Shown here in pieces: positions 8,183 through 16,534 of a DNA stretch of 64,000 bases. The first letter of the stretch is position 1. Every line of letters starts with the position of its first letter. The stretch is from Chryseobacterium indologenes (GTDB lineage: Bacteria > Bacteroidota > Bacteroidia > Flavobacteriales > Weeksellaceae). Position numbers and translations under genes: made by a program. Under the pieces are notes generated by a model that worked only from the letters and a program-made list of their open reading frames with translations, searched no databases and was not told where the DNA came from. Location of the stretch: the NCBI RefSeq assembly GCF_001295265.1, contig NZ_LJOD01000001.1, forward strand, positions 248,001 through 312,000, written 5' to 3'.

Positions 8183-8183
8183 T

Positions 8184-8831
8184 TTAAATTAAGTTATTGA
8201 AAAGTACATAGGCAGCGATTATTAAAAGAATAATCCCCCAGATCAGCATTACAATTTTCGGTTGGCCGTATCTGTTTGCCACTGTTCTGGGCTGAGGCTT
8301 AAACATTTCCTCTACCGTATTTTTGAATTTTTCAGTATCATTATCAAAGGCTTCTGTAATGGTAATTCCCTGTACAACCGTTTTATGAAGCAGTGAATTG
8401 GTGGCATGAAGCAGCAGCTGAAATTTTCCGTCTTTAAATTCTGTGATCTTAAATATTCTCTCGCCATAAGGTTTTTCCAGACCGAAAGGCAATACTTTCA
8501 CCACATCTGCATTGCTTGTCTGCCAGCTGATGATAATCTCCTCCCCCTTTTTAGCATGAATTTTATTCGCTGTAAACGTTTTGATAGCAGGCGGAATATT
8601 ATATCTGAAGCTTTTCTGATGACTCTCTAAATTCTGATCATACGCTTTTCTTCTGGCCGGATCGCTCAATGTTTCATAGGCTTCCTGAATTTCGCGGAAA
8701 CGGTCTGCAAAGAAATCATCATTTTCGTTTTTATCCGGATGGTATTTTAAAGAAAGTTTTCTATAAACCTTTTTGATGTCTTCTTCCGAAGCATCCTGAG
8801 AAATCCCGAGAAAATAGTAGTAATCTTTCAT
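8184..8831 (-). CDS. Tail-anchored J-domain (DnaJ-like) protein
   Basis: A 215-residue protein. An N-terminal J domain (about 1-66) carries the HPD tripeptide in KYHPDKN, needed to stimulate DnaK ATPase, and the helix IV segment [21 protein letters not shown]. The middle (about 85-165) is beta-rich ([16 protein letters not shown]...), like a small Ig-type sandwich. A single hydrophobic helix, [19 protein letters not shown], lies at the very C-terminus. There is no Gly/Phe region or zinc finger, so it is not canonical DnaJ. The frame opens 12 nt earlier (8843), but a -7 box at 8841-8848 would put the transcript start after that ATG, favouring 8831. Likely a membrane-tethered co-chaperone for DnaK. 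Confidence 0.85.
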   Translation of the reverse strand: MKDYYYFLGISQDASEEDIKKVYRKLSLKYHPDKNENDDFFADRFREIQEAYETLSDPARRKAYDQNLESHQKSFRYNIPPAIKTFTANKIHAKKGEEIIISWQTSNADVVKVLPFGLEKPYGERIFKITEFKDGKFQLLLHATNSLLHKTVVQGITITEAFDNDTEKFKNTVEEMFKPQPRTVANRYGQPKIVMLIWGIILLIIAAYVLFNNLI

Positions 8832-8840
8832 TGAACTATG

Positions 8841-8848
8841 CAAAAATA
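8841..8848 (-). promoter_or_regulatory. -7 box (TATTTTTG) of the J-domain gene
   Basis: The plus-strand sequence CAAAAATA reads TATTTTTG on the coding strand. It lies 10 nt upstream of the ATG at 8831 and overlaps the longer-frame ATG at 8843, so it helps choose the start. Confidence 0.5.
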
Positions 8849-9040
8849 AGGATTAAGTTTTTATTCTCCGCAGATTTTGCCGGAGACACAGATTTTTTTT
8901 TAGGATATTTTATTGAACCCAGGTTATGGCTCATTAATTAAACCCTAACAGACCTCAAAAAACTGTCAGGTTATAGTTGATATCGGATATCCGGTTTTGA
9001 GATTAATCCGTAACTATCGCTCATACAGACAGATTCTTAT

Positions 9041-9086
9041 AACAAAAAATCCGGGCGCGGGAAGCTTTGCTTCCCGCGCCCGGATT
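9041..9086 (-). terminator. Large GC-rich terminator-like palindrome
   Basis: A perfect 18-bp stem (9048-9065 with 9069-9086) has a 3-nt loop. The arm core CCGGGCGCGGGAAGC stands out in an AT-rich background. On the minus strand it is followed by TTTTTTG, so it works as a terminator for the sigma-factor operon ending at 9116. Its size and GC content resemble the hairpin at 35744-35780 and suggest a dispersed palindrome family. Confidence 0.85.
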
Positions 9087-9115
9087 AAACAATTTCAATT
9101 TAGTATTTTACTTTT

Positions 9116-9373
9116 TTATGCTTCAAAGCTCTGGTCTTTTCTGCAGCATCCTGATGCAAATTCTTTTTTGAATTTTCCTTTCAGTTCCTGATACTGCTCA
9201 TCATTCATTTCTCTGATCTTATCTGCCAGTCCGAAAGGGGATCTTTCCCTGATTCCGTATTCATTAAAAATACCTTTAATAAATCTTTTTCTTTGCACTG
9301 CTTTTTTAGCAATTAATGCTACGCCCACAACAGCTAATGCTCCAAGAGCTCCTTTTAATGCTGAATTTTTCAT
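9116..9373 (-). CDS. Small membrane-anchored hypothetical protein (85 aa)
   Basis: An N-terminal hydrophobic segment (about 7-24, GALGALAVVGVALIA) is followed by a basic stretch KKAVQRKR and an amphipathic helical tail with REMNDEQYQELKGKFKKEF. The tail resembles the stress-associated MNDEQYxxLK pattern of the neighbouring 110-residue protein's SPEEREKFKE region. A pair of Cys sits near the end (GCCRKD). It is the third gene of an ECF sigma operon, 92 nt after the previous gene, and a strong terminator follows. Probable role: sigma-regulated envelope accessory protein; function unknown. Confidence 0.7.
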   Translation of the reverse strand: MKNSALKGALGALAVVGVALIAKKAVQRKRFIKGIFNEYGIRERSPFGLADKIREMNDEQYQELKGKFKKEFASGCCRKDQSFEA

Positions 9374-9465
9374 TTTTTCAAAATTTTAAATTTTACTACT
9401 TCTTGTTGTTTTATATAGACGAATGAATTTTAATTTTACTTTACTACTTCTATAAAATTTTTAAA

Positions 9466-9798
9466 TTATTCGTTGTTTCTGTTGAAGAATCCACCTGAGC
9501 ATCTGTTTCTCCAGACTTCTTTGAACTTCTCTCTTTCTTCAGGCGAAAGTCCTTCCATTTTTTCTCTCATTTTTCTTTCTTTGAAATCTTTCATCCCTTT
9601 TCCGAAATGAAAACCTCCGAAAAGAATTTTACTCAGGATCAGGATTCCCATTGCCTGCCAGAATGTAATGGATTTCACCCCCAGAATTTCAGGAAGAAGA
9701 CAGTTCCAGAGCAGCATAACAATCCAGGTAACGGCTAATAGGATCAGCGGCGGACATAACAATAAAAAAATCCAGCCTTTTTTGTGTTTATGATTCAT
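9466..9798 (-). CDS. Two-helix membrane protein in ECF sigma operon (110 aa)
   Basis: Two hydrophobic helices (about 10-32, WIFLLLCPPLILLAVTWIVML, and about 45-62, FWQAMGILILSKILFGG) are followed by a charged amphipathic tail GMKDFKERKMREKMEGLSPE. It starts 13 nt after the sigma factor stop. Bacteroidota often place such a small polytopic protein directly downstream of an ECF sigma gene. It may act as a membrane-bound regulator (anti-sigma-like) or an effector, but no known anti-sigma domain is visible. Confidence 0.75.
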   Translation of the reverse strand: MNHKHKKGWIFLLLCPPLILLAVTWIVMLLWNCLLPEILGVKSITFWQAMGILILSKILFGGFHFGKGMKDFKERKMREKMEGLSPEEREKFKEVWRNRCSGGFFNRNNE

Positions 9799-9811
9799 AA
9801 TTTCTTTTTTA

Positions 9812-10390
9812 CTAACTTTTTAAATCTTCGTATAATTTTCTCAGCCTGTTTCTTAAGTGTTTTACGGCATAGTTTTTACGGCTGATGATGGTTTTGATAT
9901 TTTCTCCCTGTTCATCAGCGATTTCCTGAAGCGTTTTATCATTCAGCTCATTTTCTACGTAGACCAGTCTTTGTTTTTCGGGAAGTTCGTCAAGGGCCTC
10001 AAATAACTTTTTCCAGATCTCATCCTGAAACATTTTAATCTCAGGACCGGCACTGTCATCCATCAGCAGGATATCTTTAATGGAAAATTCTCCGTCTTCA
10101 TCTTCATAAACAAAGTCTTCCAGATTTTCTGTCTTCTTTTTACGGTAACGGTCCGTGATTTTATTAGCTGTTACCCTGTACAGCCATCCTCCGACGTTGA
10201 CAATCTCTGACAGATTGGTCAGACTGCTGAACTGGTACCACACTTCCTGCAGAATATCTTCCGCATCTTCTGTGTTTTTCACTTTAGGACGAATATAAGA
10301 CATCAGCTTTCCTCCGTACTTTGAAACGGTCTGTGAGATGATGCTTTCCTTATCCTTCTGTGGCATTGATATTTCTTCGACAACCTCCAT
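9812..10390 (-). CDS. ECF-type RNA polymerase sigma factor
   Basis: 192 residues with sigma-70 region 2 (about 20-95; EDAEDILQEVWYQF and GWLYRVTANKITDRYRKKK bind core and -10 DNA) and region 4 (about 130-188; LPEKQRLVYVENELNDKTLQEIADEQGE..TIISRKNYAVKHLR, a helix-turn-helix for -35 DNA). Regions 1 and 3 are absent, as in the ECF group. It leads an operon with two small membrane proteins. The first eight residues may be leader, since a second ATG (MPQKDK) also gives a full domain. Confidence 0.93.
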   Translation of the reverse strand: MEVVEEISMPQKDKESIISQTVSKYGGKLMSYIRPKVKNTEDAEDILQEVWYQFSSLTNLSEIVNVGGWLYRVTANKITDRYRKKKTENLEDFVYEDEDGEFSIKDILLMDDSAGPEIKMFQDEIWKKLFEALDELPEKQRLVYVENELNDKTLQEIADEQGENIKTIISRKNYAVKHLRNRLRKLYEDLKS

Positions 10391-10564
10391 ACTGATATGA
10401 CGGACTGCCTTTTGGTTTTACTTTAATAAATTTAAAAAAATTTTATGAGGAATGACAAAACTGCTTATTCACCGGCATTTTCATCATTATAATTTCATCA
10501 TACCGGCAAAAAGAAAACGGAAAGTATTGATACCTTCCGCTTTCAACATTATAAAAATTTCTGC

Positions 10565-12571
10565 TTATTTTTTATTGAAATTTTTGGCAAAAAAGCCCAG
10601 CATATATTTATACAGCTCAATTCTGTTCTGCTCTTTTCCGAATCCATGGCCTTCATCATATTTTACCATGTAAGGAACCTCATAGCCTTTAGCACGCATT
10701 CCTTTTACAATCTGGTCAGATTCATTAATATTTACTCTTGGATCATTAGCTCCCTGTACCACAAATAATGGTTTCTTGATCTTATCAATCTGAAATACCG
10801 GAGATACTTCTTTAGCAATTTTCGCTTCTTCAGGATTGTCAAGATCATACCAGATCTCTTTTACCATTTCTTTGTAAGGTTTCCAGTATTCCGGGAAAGA
10901 ATCAAAGAAAGTGAAGATATTGGAAACGCCTACGTAGTCTACCCCACACACATACAGATCAGGAGTTTTGATCAGTCCCATTAATGTTGCATATCCTCCG
11001 TGGCTACCTCCATAGATGGCAATTTTATCTTTATCTGCCCAGCCCTGCGAAATCGCATATTTTACTCCGTCTTCCACATCATCCATTGCTTTTCTTCCGA
11101 TCTGCTTGTACCCTGCTTTCTGGAATTCTTTTCCATATCCGCCCGAAATCCTGAAGTTTACCTGAAGGGTTGCATATCCCCTGCTGGCAAAAAGCTGTGC
11201 TTCAGGATTGAATTCCCATTCATCTCTGACTCCCTGCGGACCTCCGTGAGGGTTGACAATCATTGGTACTTTTTTACCTTCAAGAGCTGCTTTGGGAAGG
11301 GTAATATAACCGTGAATCGTTAAGCCGTCCCTACTTTTGAATTCAATAGGCCTCATTTCTGCCATATCAGCTTCTTTCAGCATCGGCATCAGATCGTAAA
11401 GCAGCTTTGTCTTTTTGGTTTTGGTATCATATTCATAATAGGTTCCGTATAGCTTATCGCTGCTTACAATCACCAGAAGCTTCTCATTATTATCATCTGA
11501 TGAAACAACTTCGAATTCTTTATCTCCAAACTCTTTTTTCAGCTGATCATCTATTTCCTTATAAAACTTACTTACAGGAATGGTTTCACTCTTCACTCCA
11601 CTGTAGCTGATGTAATCCAGTTCATAATTCCTGTTTTTTCCTGCTACTCTTATAGAGCCTACATCATATACCGGGTTGGAATAAACTTCTTTAATAACAG
11701 TATTTTTCTTAAGATCATACAATACAATTCTTGCCTTATCACTGTCCAGATTTGTGTAAACATATGCCTCATCCTTATTTTTAGAATTATTATTAAAGCG
11801 GATGATGCTGAAACTGTCTTTCCAGTCTGTAGATTTTATAAGATTGAATTTTCCGGTCTGAAGATCTTTATAATAGTTTTTTGTTGTTAATCCTCCTTCA
11901 AGAACTGAGTACCCTCTCAGGTTTCCGTCCTTATCAAAGAGATAGCCGTCAATAGGGTTATTTACATCTTTGTTTTCATAAAGCTGCGTCATTTCACCAG
12001 TATTGAAATTAATCCTGTACGGTTCAAAGATCTGTTTGTTATTTTTATTCATGCATACCACAACATACTCTGTATCTTTGATCAGTGTTATATCATTTAA
12101 TGTAATTCCTTCAAACGGGGTAAGGTCTTTAAGGTTTTTCCCGTCAATGTCAGCAGCATATAAATGGATATTTTCATCCCCTCCTTTATCCTGGGTATAG
12201 AACAGGCGCTTTTTATCCAGCCAGCCATAGCTATCAATCAGATCGTCTTTTTCTGCAATAGCTTTAGTAATCTTTCCGGTTTTAAGATTTTTAACGTAAA
12301 CATGATTTTTACTGTCCTTATCCTTTTCTTTATAGGAAAGATACTGTCCGTCCGGAGACAATTTAAACTGTGAAGCTTTTGGTCTTGCAAAATAATCTTC
12401 CACTTTATATTTAAAATTTCCTTTATCATAGGAAACCAGCTTTTCAAGGGTAGCTTTATCAGACGGAAGTGTGGGATCACCCGGCAGCTTAGCCGTTGAA
12501 GTCTGTGCATTCATCATCATAGCAGATAGTACGATCTGTGCCGCACCGAAAATTTTAGTATTGAAATTCAT
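10565..12571 (-). CDS. Secreted S9 family prolyl-oligopeptidase-like serine peptidase
   Basis: 668 residues. A signal peptide (MNFNTKIFGAAQIVLSAMMMNAQ) precedes a beta-propeller of about 380 residues and a C-terminal alpha/beta-hydrolase. The nucleophile is in GGSHGGY (S523), the acid in QGANDPRVN (D610) and the histidine in DEGHGF (H642). Family members cleave short peptides, often after proline or as acylaminoacyl- or dipeptidyl-peptidases; the exact specificity cannot be read here. It is probably periplasmic or surface-exposed, since no C-terminal T9SS domain is seen. Upstream, ATGTAACATTT (minus strand, 12667-12677) is shared with the leader of the M4 peptidase gene at 37856, hinting at a common alternative sigma factor. 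Confidence 0.93.
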   Translation of the reverse strand: MNFNTKIFGAAQIVLSAMMMNAQTSTAKLPGDPTLPSDKATLEKLVSYDKGNFKYKVEDYFARPKASQFKLSPDGQYLSYKEKDKDSKNHVYVKNLKTGKITKAIAEKDDLIDSYGWLDKKRLFYTQDKGGDENIHLYAADIDGKNLKDLTPFEGITLNDITLIKDTEYVVVCMNKNNKQIFEPYRINFNTGEMTQLYENKDVNNPIDGYLFDKDGNLRGYSVLEGGLTTKNYYKDLQTGKFNLIKSTDWKDSFSIIRFNNNSKNKDEAYVYTNLDSDKARIVLYDLKKNTVIKEVYSNPVYDVGSIRVAGKNRNYELDYISYSGVKSETIPVSKFYKEIDDQLKKEFGDKEFEVVSSDDNNEKLLVIVSSDKLYGTYYEYDTKTKKTKLLYDLMPMLKEADMAEMRPIEFKSRDGLTIHGYITLPKAALEGKKVPMIVNPHGGPQGVRDEWEFNPEAQLFASRGYATLQVNFRISGGYGKEFQKAGYKQIGRKAMDDVEDGVKYAISQGWADKDKIAIYGGSHGGYATLMGLIKTPDLYVCGVDYVGVSNIFTFFDSFPEYWKPYKEMVKEIWYDLDNPEEAKIAKEVSPVFQIDKIKKPLFVVQGANDPRVNINESDQIVKGMRAKGYEVPYMVKYDEGHGFGKEQNRIELYKYMLGFFAKNFNKK

Positions 12572-12759
12572 AACTTGTGTTTTAAGTTAAACTATATTTA
12601 CCATTTACACTTTTTAATCAATAAAAGAATAAACATTTCTTATTAGTTAGACTCTTCACACTATCAAAATGTTACATGACTTATCCCTAATTTATGAAAA
12701 AAAATGAATAAGGGTTGAAAAACTGGTCTTTAAAGGGGGCAAAATTTTCGGAGCATTTT

Positions 12760-13218
12760 TTAATTCAGGTGTATTCCGAAGTACCATGTCCAGGCAATCA
12801 GGATCAGCTGCATCGGAATCCTCTGGGTATAAAGATATTTCATTCCCGGCCCGGTGTGATCTGCTTTAAAAATATTGATCTGTTTTCTGGATGAATGAAT
12901 ATTGGCTATAAAAACCAGAATATAGAAGCAGATCAGCGAAACAGCTGTAAATTCACGAAGAGGCGGAATCATCAGCCCTATTCCGGCGGCAATTTCAATA
13001 ATCCCTGTAAAATATACCCAGAAGAGTTTCCCGGGAATATAATCAGGAATCATCATAACCATTCCTTTCTGAAATTTAAAATGGGAAAGTCCGGTAAAAA
13101 TAATAAAGACAGCCATTGCAAGGTTTCCTGAAAATACAAGGTCTGCTTTTTCCCGGAATATTAACGTTACCAGAAGACCAAAGATAAAAGTTGCAAAAAG
13201 AATGACTAATAGCTTCAT
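12760..13218 (-). CDS. DoxX-family membrane protein
   Basis: 152 residues with four hydrophobic helices (MKLLVILFATFIFGLLVTLIF; NLAMAVFIIFTGLSHF; LFWVYFTGIIEIAAGIGLMI; LICFYILVFIANIHS) and a final WTWYFGI. GLSHF followed by FTGIIEIAAGIGLMIPP is the DoxX/DoxD-like signature. Such proteins are quinol- or redox-linked membrane proteins of largely undefined role. The frame is open to 13287, but the internal ATG with AAAGGA upstream begins the first helix, so 13218 is chosen. It lies at the downstream end of the detoxification block. Confidence 0.8.
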   Translation of the reverse strand: MKLLVILFATFIFGLLVTLIFREKADLVFSGNLAMAVFIIFTGLSHFKFQKGMVMMIPDYIPGKLFWVYFTGIIEIAAGIGLMIPPLREFTAVSLICFYILVFIANIHSSRKQINIFKADHTGPGMKYLYTQRIPMQLILIAWTWYFGIHLN

Positions 13219-13326
13219 AAAATTTCCTTTATATCTGATTGTGAAGATACTGCTAAAATTTAATTTGTATTTTTCTTTTTTACCCAATAAAGAACAGATT
13301 GGGCATTCAAACTTTTAAGAGAAAAC

Positions 13327-13359
13327 AAAAAACCTCACAGACTTTGATGGCTGCAAGGT
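13327..13359 (-). terminator. Rho-independent terminator after an SRPBCC gene
   Basis: On the minus strand ACCTTGCAG (13359-13351) pairs with CTGTGAGGT (13340-13332), with two G-U pairs, followed by TTTTTTG. It ends the transcript of the gene at 13385-13825. Confidence 0.75.
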
Positions 13360-13384
13360 CAATATTGTATTAAATATTCTGTTA

Positions 13385-13825
13385 TTATTTTTCGGCAAGG
13401 TTTTTTACTACTTCAAGTCCTTTTATAAATCCTGTATTCAGATGGTCTCTCCATTCCTTTTCTACCTGCACTTCCGCATGAAGCTTTGTTTTTCCGTCAA
13501 AGTCTGTCAGAAGATACTTTTCGAAGCAACCGCTCCACTCCATTACTTCTTTGCTTTGTGTATCCTCATTTCCTTCTTTATCAACCATACCCAGATGCTT
13601 GAAAATAATTTGATTAGGCTTATCTATGCTGTCAATGGTTGACACCATGCCTTCTCCTTCTGCGTTAAGGAAATAGGTTTTCCCGCCCACTTTCCAATCT
13701 GAATTCATTTTAGAATCCGGACTGAAATACTTTGTCCATTCACTGTAAGTATCCTGATTCCAAAGAACATCCCAGACTTTCTGCTTGGGAGCATTGATTA
13801 CTGTTTCGTACGATAAGGTTTCCAT
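13385..13825 (-). CDS. SRPBCC (AHSA1/START-like) domain protein
   Basis: A 146-residue single-domain protein. The opening METLSYETVINAPKQKVWDVLWNQD and the later WKVGGKTYFLN and MEWSGCFEKYLLTDFDG are typical of activator-of-Hsp90-like SRPBCC proteins with a deep hydrophobic ligand pocket. Ligand unknown. It is similar to its upstream neighbour (13889-14317): both start with K/E-LS-Y/F..I.AP..KVW(D/N)VLW, which suggests tandem duplication. Same strand and 63-nt spacing suggest co-transcription. Confidence 0.85.
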   Translation of the reverse strand: METLSYETVINAPKQKVWDVLWNQDTYSEWTKYFSPDSKMNSDWKVGGKTYFLNAEGEGMVSTIDSIDKPNQIIFKHLGMVDKEGNEDTQSKEVMEWSGCFEKYLLTDFDGKTKLHAEVQVEKEWRDHLNTGFIKGLEVVKNLAEK

Positions 13826-13888
13826 ATTTTAAATTTTTGTGGTTTGATATATAATAACTGTAAAGATCAGAACGGTCCTCTTTATTTT

Positions 13889-14317
13889 TTAAAGCTGATT
13901 TTCCGAAAGATGCTTAACAATTTGCATGGCATCCGGAAATTTCTCTTCAAAAAAACTTTTAAATTCTTCCGGAGCCTGAATTTCAGCTTTTAGTTCAGTC
14001 CCGTCCTCTGTTTCTTCTAGCAGATAAGTTTCTGTAGCGTCTCCCCAGTTCTGAGGAACTTCTATTCCGTTATAAATTTCTCCCAGATGCAGAAATTTCA
14101 TTTCCTTATGAGGAATATTCTGTTCCACGCGGCTGTACATTCCGTTTTGATGCGGGTCGAAGAATTTTACAATACTTCCTTTTTCCAGGGTTCCTTCATA
14201 AAAGGAGCCTTCTGTGAAAGCGGTTGTCCACTGCCGGTAGGTAATTTCACCCCACAGCACATTCCATACTTTTTCGGGTGGTGCTTCAATCTGTATTTTA
14301 AATGATAGTTTTTCCAT
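13889..14317 (-). CDS. SRPBCC (AHSA1/START-like) domain protein, paralogue
   Basis: 142 residues. MEKLSFKIQIEAPPEKVWNVLWGEITYRQW at the start aligns with the next gene's N-terminus, and YLLEETEDGTELKAEIQAPEEF matches its later strand. This is a helix-grip fold. Functions range from lipid binding to polyketide cyclisation, and none can be assigned. Second of three SRPBCC genes in the minus-strand block. Confidence 0.85.
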   Translation of the reverse strand: MEKLSFKIQIEAPPEKVWNVLWGEITYRQWTTAFTEGSFYEGTLEKGSIVKFFDPHQNGMYSRVEQNIPHKEMKFLHLGEIYNGIEVPQNWGDATETYLLEETEDGTELKAEIQAPEEFKSFFEEKFPDAMQIVKHLSENQL

Positions 14318-14387
14318 TGAAATTTTTAAATTTTTTAAATCATACTTTTCAGAGTACTAAATAAAAAGCCGGTCTGTTTCCGGATTC

Positions 14388-15221
14388 TCATCCTCCTACA
14401 AAATCACCTCCATTAATATGAATAACTTCTCCCGTGATGTAATCTGCATCTCTTGAAGCAAGAAAAACATATGCCGGCGCCACTTCCGAAGGCTGTCCTG
14501 CCCTTTTCAGAGGGGTATCTTTCCCAAATTCAGAAAGATCATCAAAAGCTTCTTTTACCAGCGGAGTCCATATTGGTCCGGGAGCGATCCCGTTAACCAG
14601 AATTTTCTTTTCTGCCAGATTGGCGGCCAATGACCTGATAAAGGAAAGAATCGCTCCTTTTGTCGCAGCATAATCAATCAGGTGGTCGCTTCCGCGATAA
14701 GCCGTAACAGACGTTGTGCAGATGATTCTTCCTCCTTCTCTCATCATCGGCAAAAAAAGCCTTGTAAGGGAGATCATGGAGATAATATTGGTTTCAAAGG
14801 TTTCCTGTATCTGTTCATCCTTAACCTTTTCAAGGGAGTCTTTTGAGGTATGAATTCCTGCATTATTAACCAGGATATCCAAATTTCCCCATAAGCTCTT
14901 TATTTTTTCCGCACATTTTTCCCGGAATGCTTTCCGGGTAAGATCTCCTTTAATCAGAGTACATTTCCGGCCTTCGTTTTCTACCAGTTTTTTGGTTTCT
15001 TTCGCGTCATCATCACTTTCTTTGTAAATGATGGCAACATCTGCGCCTTCTCTTGCAAAGTGAACGGCTACGGCTTGTCCTATTCCGCTGTCTCCACCGG
15101 AAATAACAGCTTTTTTATCTGCCAGCTTCCTGCTTCCCAGATAATCATTCCTGATAATCTCCGGAAACAGTCCTTCCTTAGGAACTTTAGATTTAGATTG
15201 TGACTTGTTCTGTGTTTTCAT
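14388..15221 (-). CDS. SDR family oxidoreductase (YhdF/GS39-like)
   Basis: 277 residues from the ATG at 15221 (the frame opens at a TTG 6 nt earlier). A Rossmann motif variant AVISGGDSGIGQA replaces TGxxxGIG, followed by NNAG and the catalytic YAATK (Y184, K188) with Ser in TTSVTAYRG. The basic N-terminal tail (KTQNKSQSKSK) and SGGDSGIG are typical of the stress-linked, NADPH-using SDRs often induced in general stress responses. It sits in the detoxification block, upstream of the SRPBCC pair. Substrate unknown. Confidence 0.9.
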   Translation of the reverse strand: MKTQNKSQSKSKVPKEGLFPEIIRNDYLGSRKLADKKAVISGGDSGIGQAVAVHFAREGADVAIIYKESDDDAKETKKLVENEGRKCTLIKGDLTRKAFREKCAEKIKSLWGNLDILVNNAGIHTSKDSLEKVKDEQIQETFETNIISMISLTRLFLPMMREGGRIICTTSVTAYRGSDHLIDYAATKGAILSFIRSLAANLAEKKILVNGIAPGPIWTPLVKEAFDDLSEFGKDTPLKRAGQPSEVAPAYVFLASRDADYITGEVIHINGGDFVGG

Positions 15222-15281
15222 AAGCAAATCTTTACGTTAAATGCATCAAACAACAAGCCGAAAGGGAAATTTATTTTTTTC

Positions 15282-16148
15282 TTAAGAGTTATAAGCGTTT
15301 TCCAGATCCTGTATGACAATTTTCTGCATTTTCATCATCGCCTGAACGACTTTCTGGGCTTTTGCCTGATCCGGATCACTCATCAGCTGGATAAGTTTTT
15401 TAGGAACAATCTGCCAGCTCATTCCGTATCGGTCTTTCAGCCATCCGCACATACTTTCTCTTCCTCCTTCTGAAGTAAGGGTATTCCAGAAATGATCGGT
15501 CTGTTCCTGATCATCAGTCATTACGACCATAGAAATACCTTCATTAAAATCGAACTGGTGGTCGTAGGAATTATCCATACAGAAAAAGCTGTATCCATCA
15601 ATGGTAAAATGGGCATGCTGCACATTTTCCGCAGGCTCCGGAATTGGATGACCTTCTCCTCCATCACCGTATTTCAGAATATTTCCTATGCCTGAATCAG
15701 GGAAGGTTTTAGTGTAAAACTCCATGGCTTCCATTGCCTTTCCGTTATTCTGATGGATGAACATTAAGGTAGGAATTATCTTCTGCTCTGTTGGCTTATC
15801 TCCAAGGAATATCTGCCAGGTTACTCCGTATTTATCCTGAACCCAGCCGTATTTGCTGCTCCATGAATAAGCATCCAGAGGCATCAGTGCTATTCCTCCT
15901 TCCATAAGTTTATCCCAGTATTGCTGTACTTCATCTTCGGTACTGCAAATTACCATAAAGGAAATGGAAGGATTTTTTTTGAAATGTGGTCCACCATTCA
16001 GCAGCATCAGTTTCTGTCCGAAAAGTTCAATATTCAGGACAACAGGAGTATCTGCTGTGATCTTTCCGTTAAATACTTTGCAATAAAATTCAGCGGATTC
16101 TTTTGCCTCTCCGTCATACCAGAGGCATGGAAAAATATCGTTATTCAT
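15282..16148 (-). CDS. Two-domain PhnB-like VOC protein
   Basis: 288 residues made of two tandem VOC/PhnB (3-demethylubiquinone methyltransferase-like) domains, about 1-120 and 128-270. Each has a repeat of F..NG/DGEA.E...FY.K.F and a closing SWQI segment (YGVTWQIFLGD, YGMSWQIVPKK). The internal duplication makes a monomeric pseudo-dimer of the fold. Single-domain relatives lie further upstream in the block. No metal ligand triad is confidently seen, and the function is unassigned. Confidence 0.85.
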   Translation of the reverse strand: MNNDIFPCLWYDGEAKESAEFYCKVFNGKITADTPVVLNIELFGQKLMLLNGGPHFKKNPSISFMVICSTEDEVQQYWDKLMEGGIALMPLDAYSWSSKYGWVQDKYGVTWQIFLGDKPTEQKIIPTLMFIHQNNGKAMEAMEFYTKTFPDSGIGNILKYGDGGEGHPIPEPAENVQHAHFTIDGYSFFCMDNSYDHQFDFNEGISMVVMTDDQEQTDHFWNTLTSEGGRESMCGWLKDRYGMSWQIVPKKLIQLMSDPDQAKAQKVVQAMMKMQKIVIQDLENAYNS

Positions 16149-16250
16149 AAGTTAAATTTAAGGGGAATGATATAAGTTTATCTGTCATGCCATTGAAATC
16201 ATTAAACATAATTGAGCGGCATGATTATTTTATTCATATTTAATAATGGT

Positions 16251-16517
16251 TCAGGTATAGATATCTCTAAAAGAGATCTGGTGCTCTTTCATATAATTCT
16301 TCAGCTTATCCATAGCATTTTTACCAAAACCATGCAGTTTCCGGATATCTTCTTCAGAATAATCCGAAAGCTTTTCCAAAGAGTCTATTTTTTCTTTTTG
16401 CAAAGCTCTTCTTGCAGGTGCGGCAAGGACACCCTGCAGGAAATGATCATTTTTAACAACATGACTAACGGCACAAACCGAGCTTAAACATTGGGCCATT
16501 ATAACTAAGTTTATCAT
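16251..16517 (-). CDS. Helix-hairpin-helix protein, RNAP alpha-CTD-like (about 80 aa)
   Basis: The core ARRALQKEKIDSLEKLSDYSEEDIRKLHGFGKNAMDKLK is a tandem helix-hairpin-helix with LHGFGKNAM, like the alpha-subunit C-terminal domain and other non-specific DNA-binding HhH units. The first 20 residues (MINLVIMAQCLSSVCAVSHVV) look atypical. The true start may be the ATG at 16499 or a non-standard codon near VVKNDHF. Probably a small DNA-associated or adaptor protein; such domains in Bacteroidota often occur beside SRPBCC and VOC genes. Confidence 0.65.
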   Translation of the reverse strand: MINLVIMAQCLSSVCAVSHVVKNDHFLQGVLAAPARRALQKEKIDSLEKLSDYSEEDIRKLHGFGKNAMDKLKNYMKEHQISFRDIYT

Positions 16518-16534
16518 GATTGCAAACAGGTATT

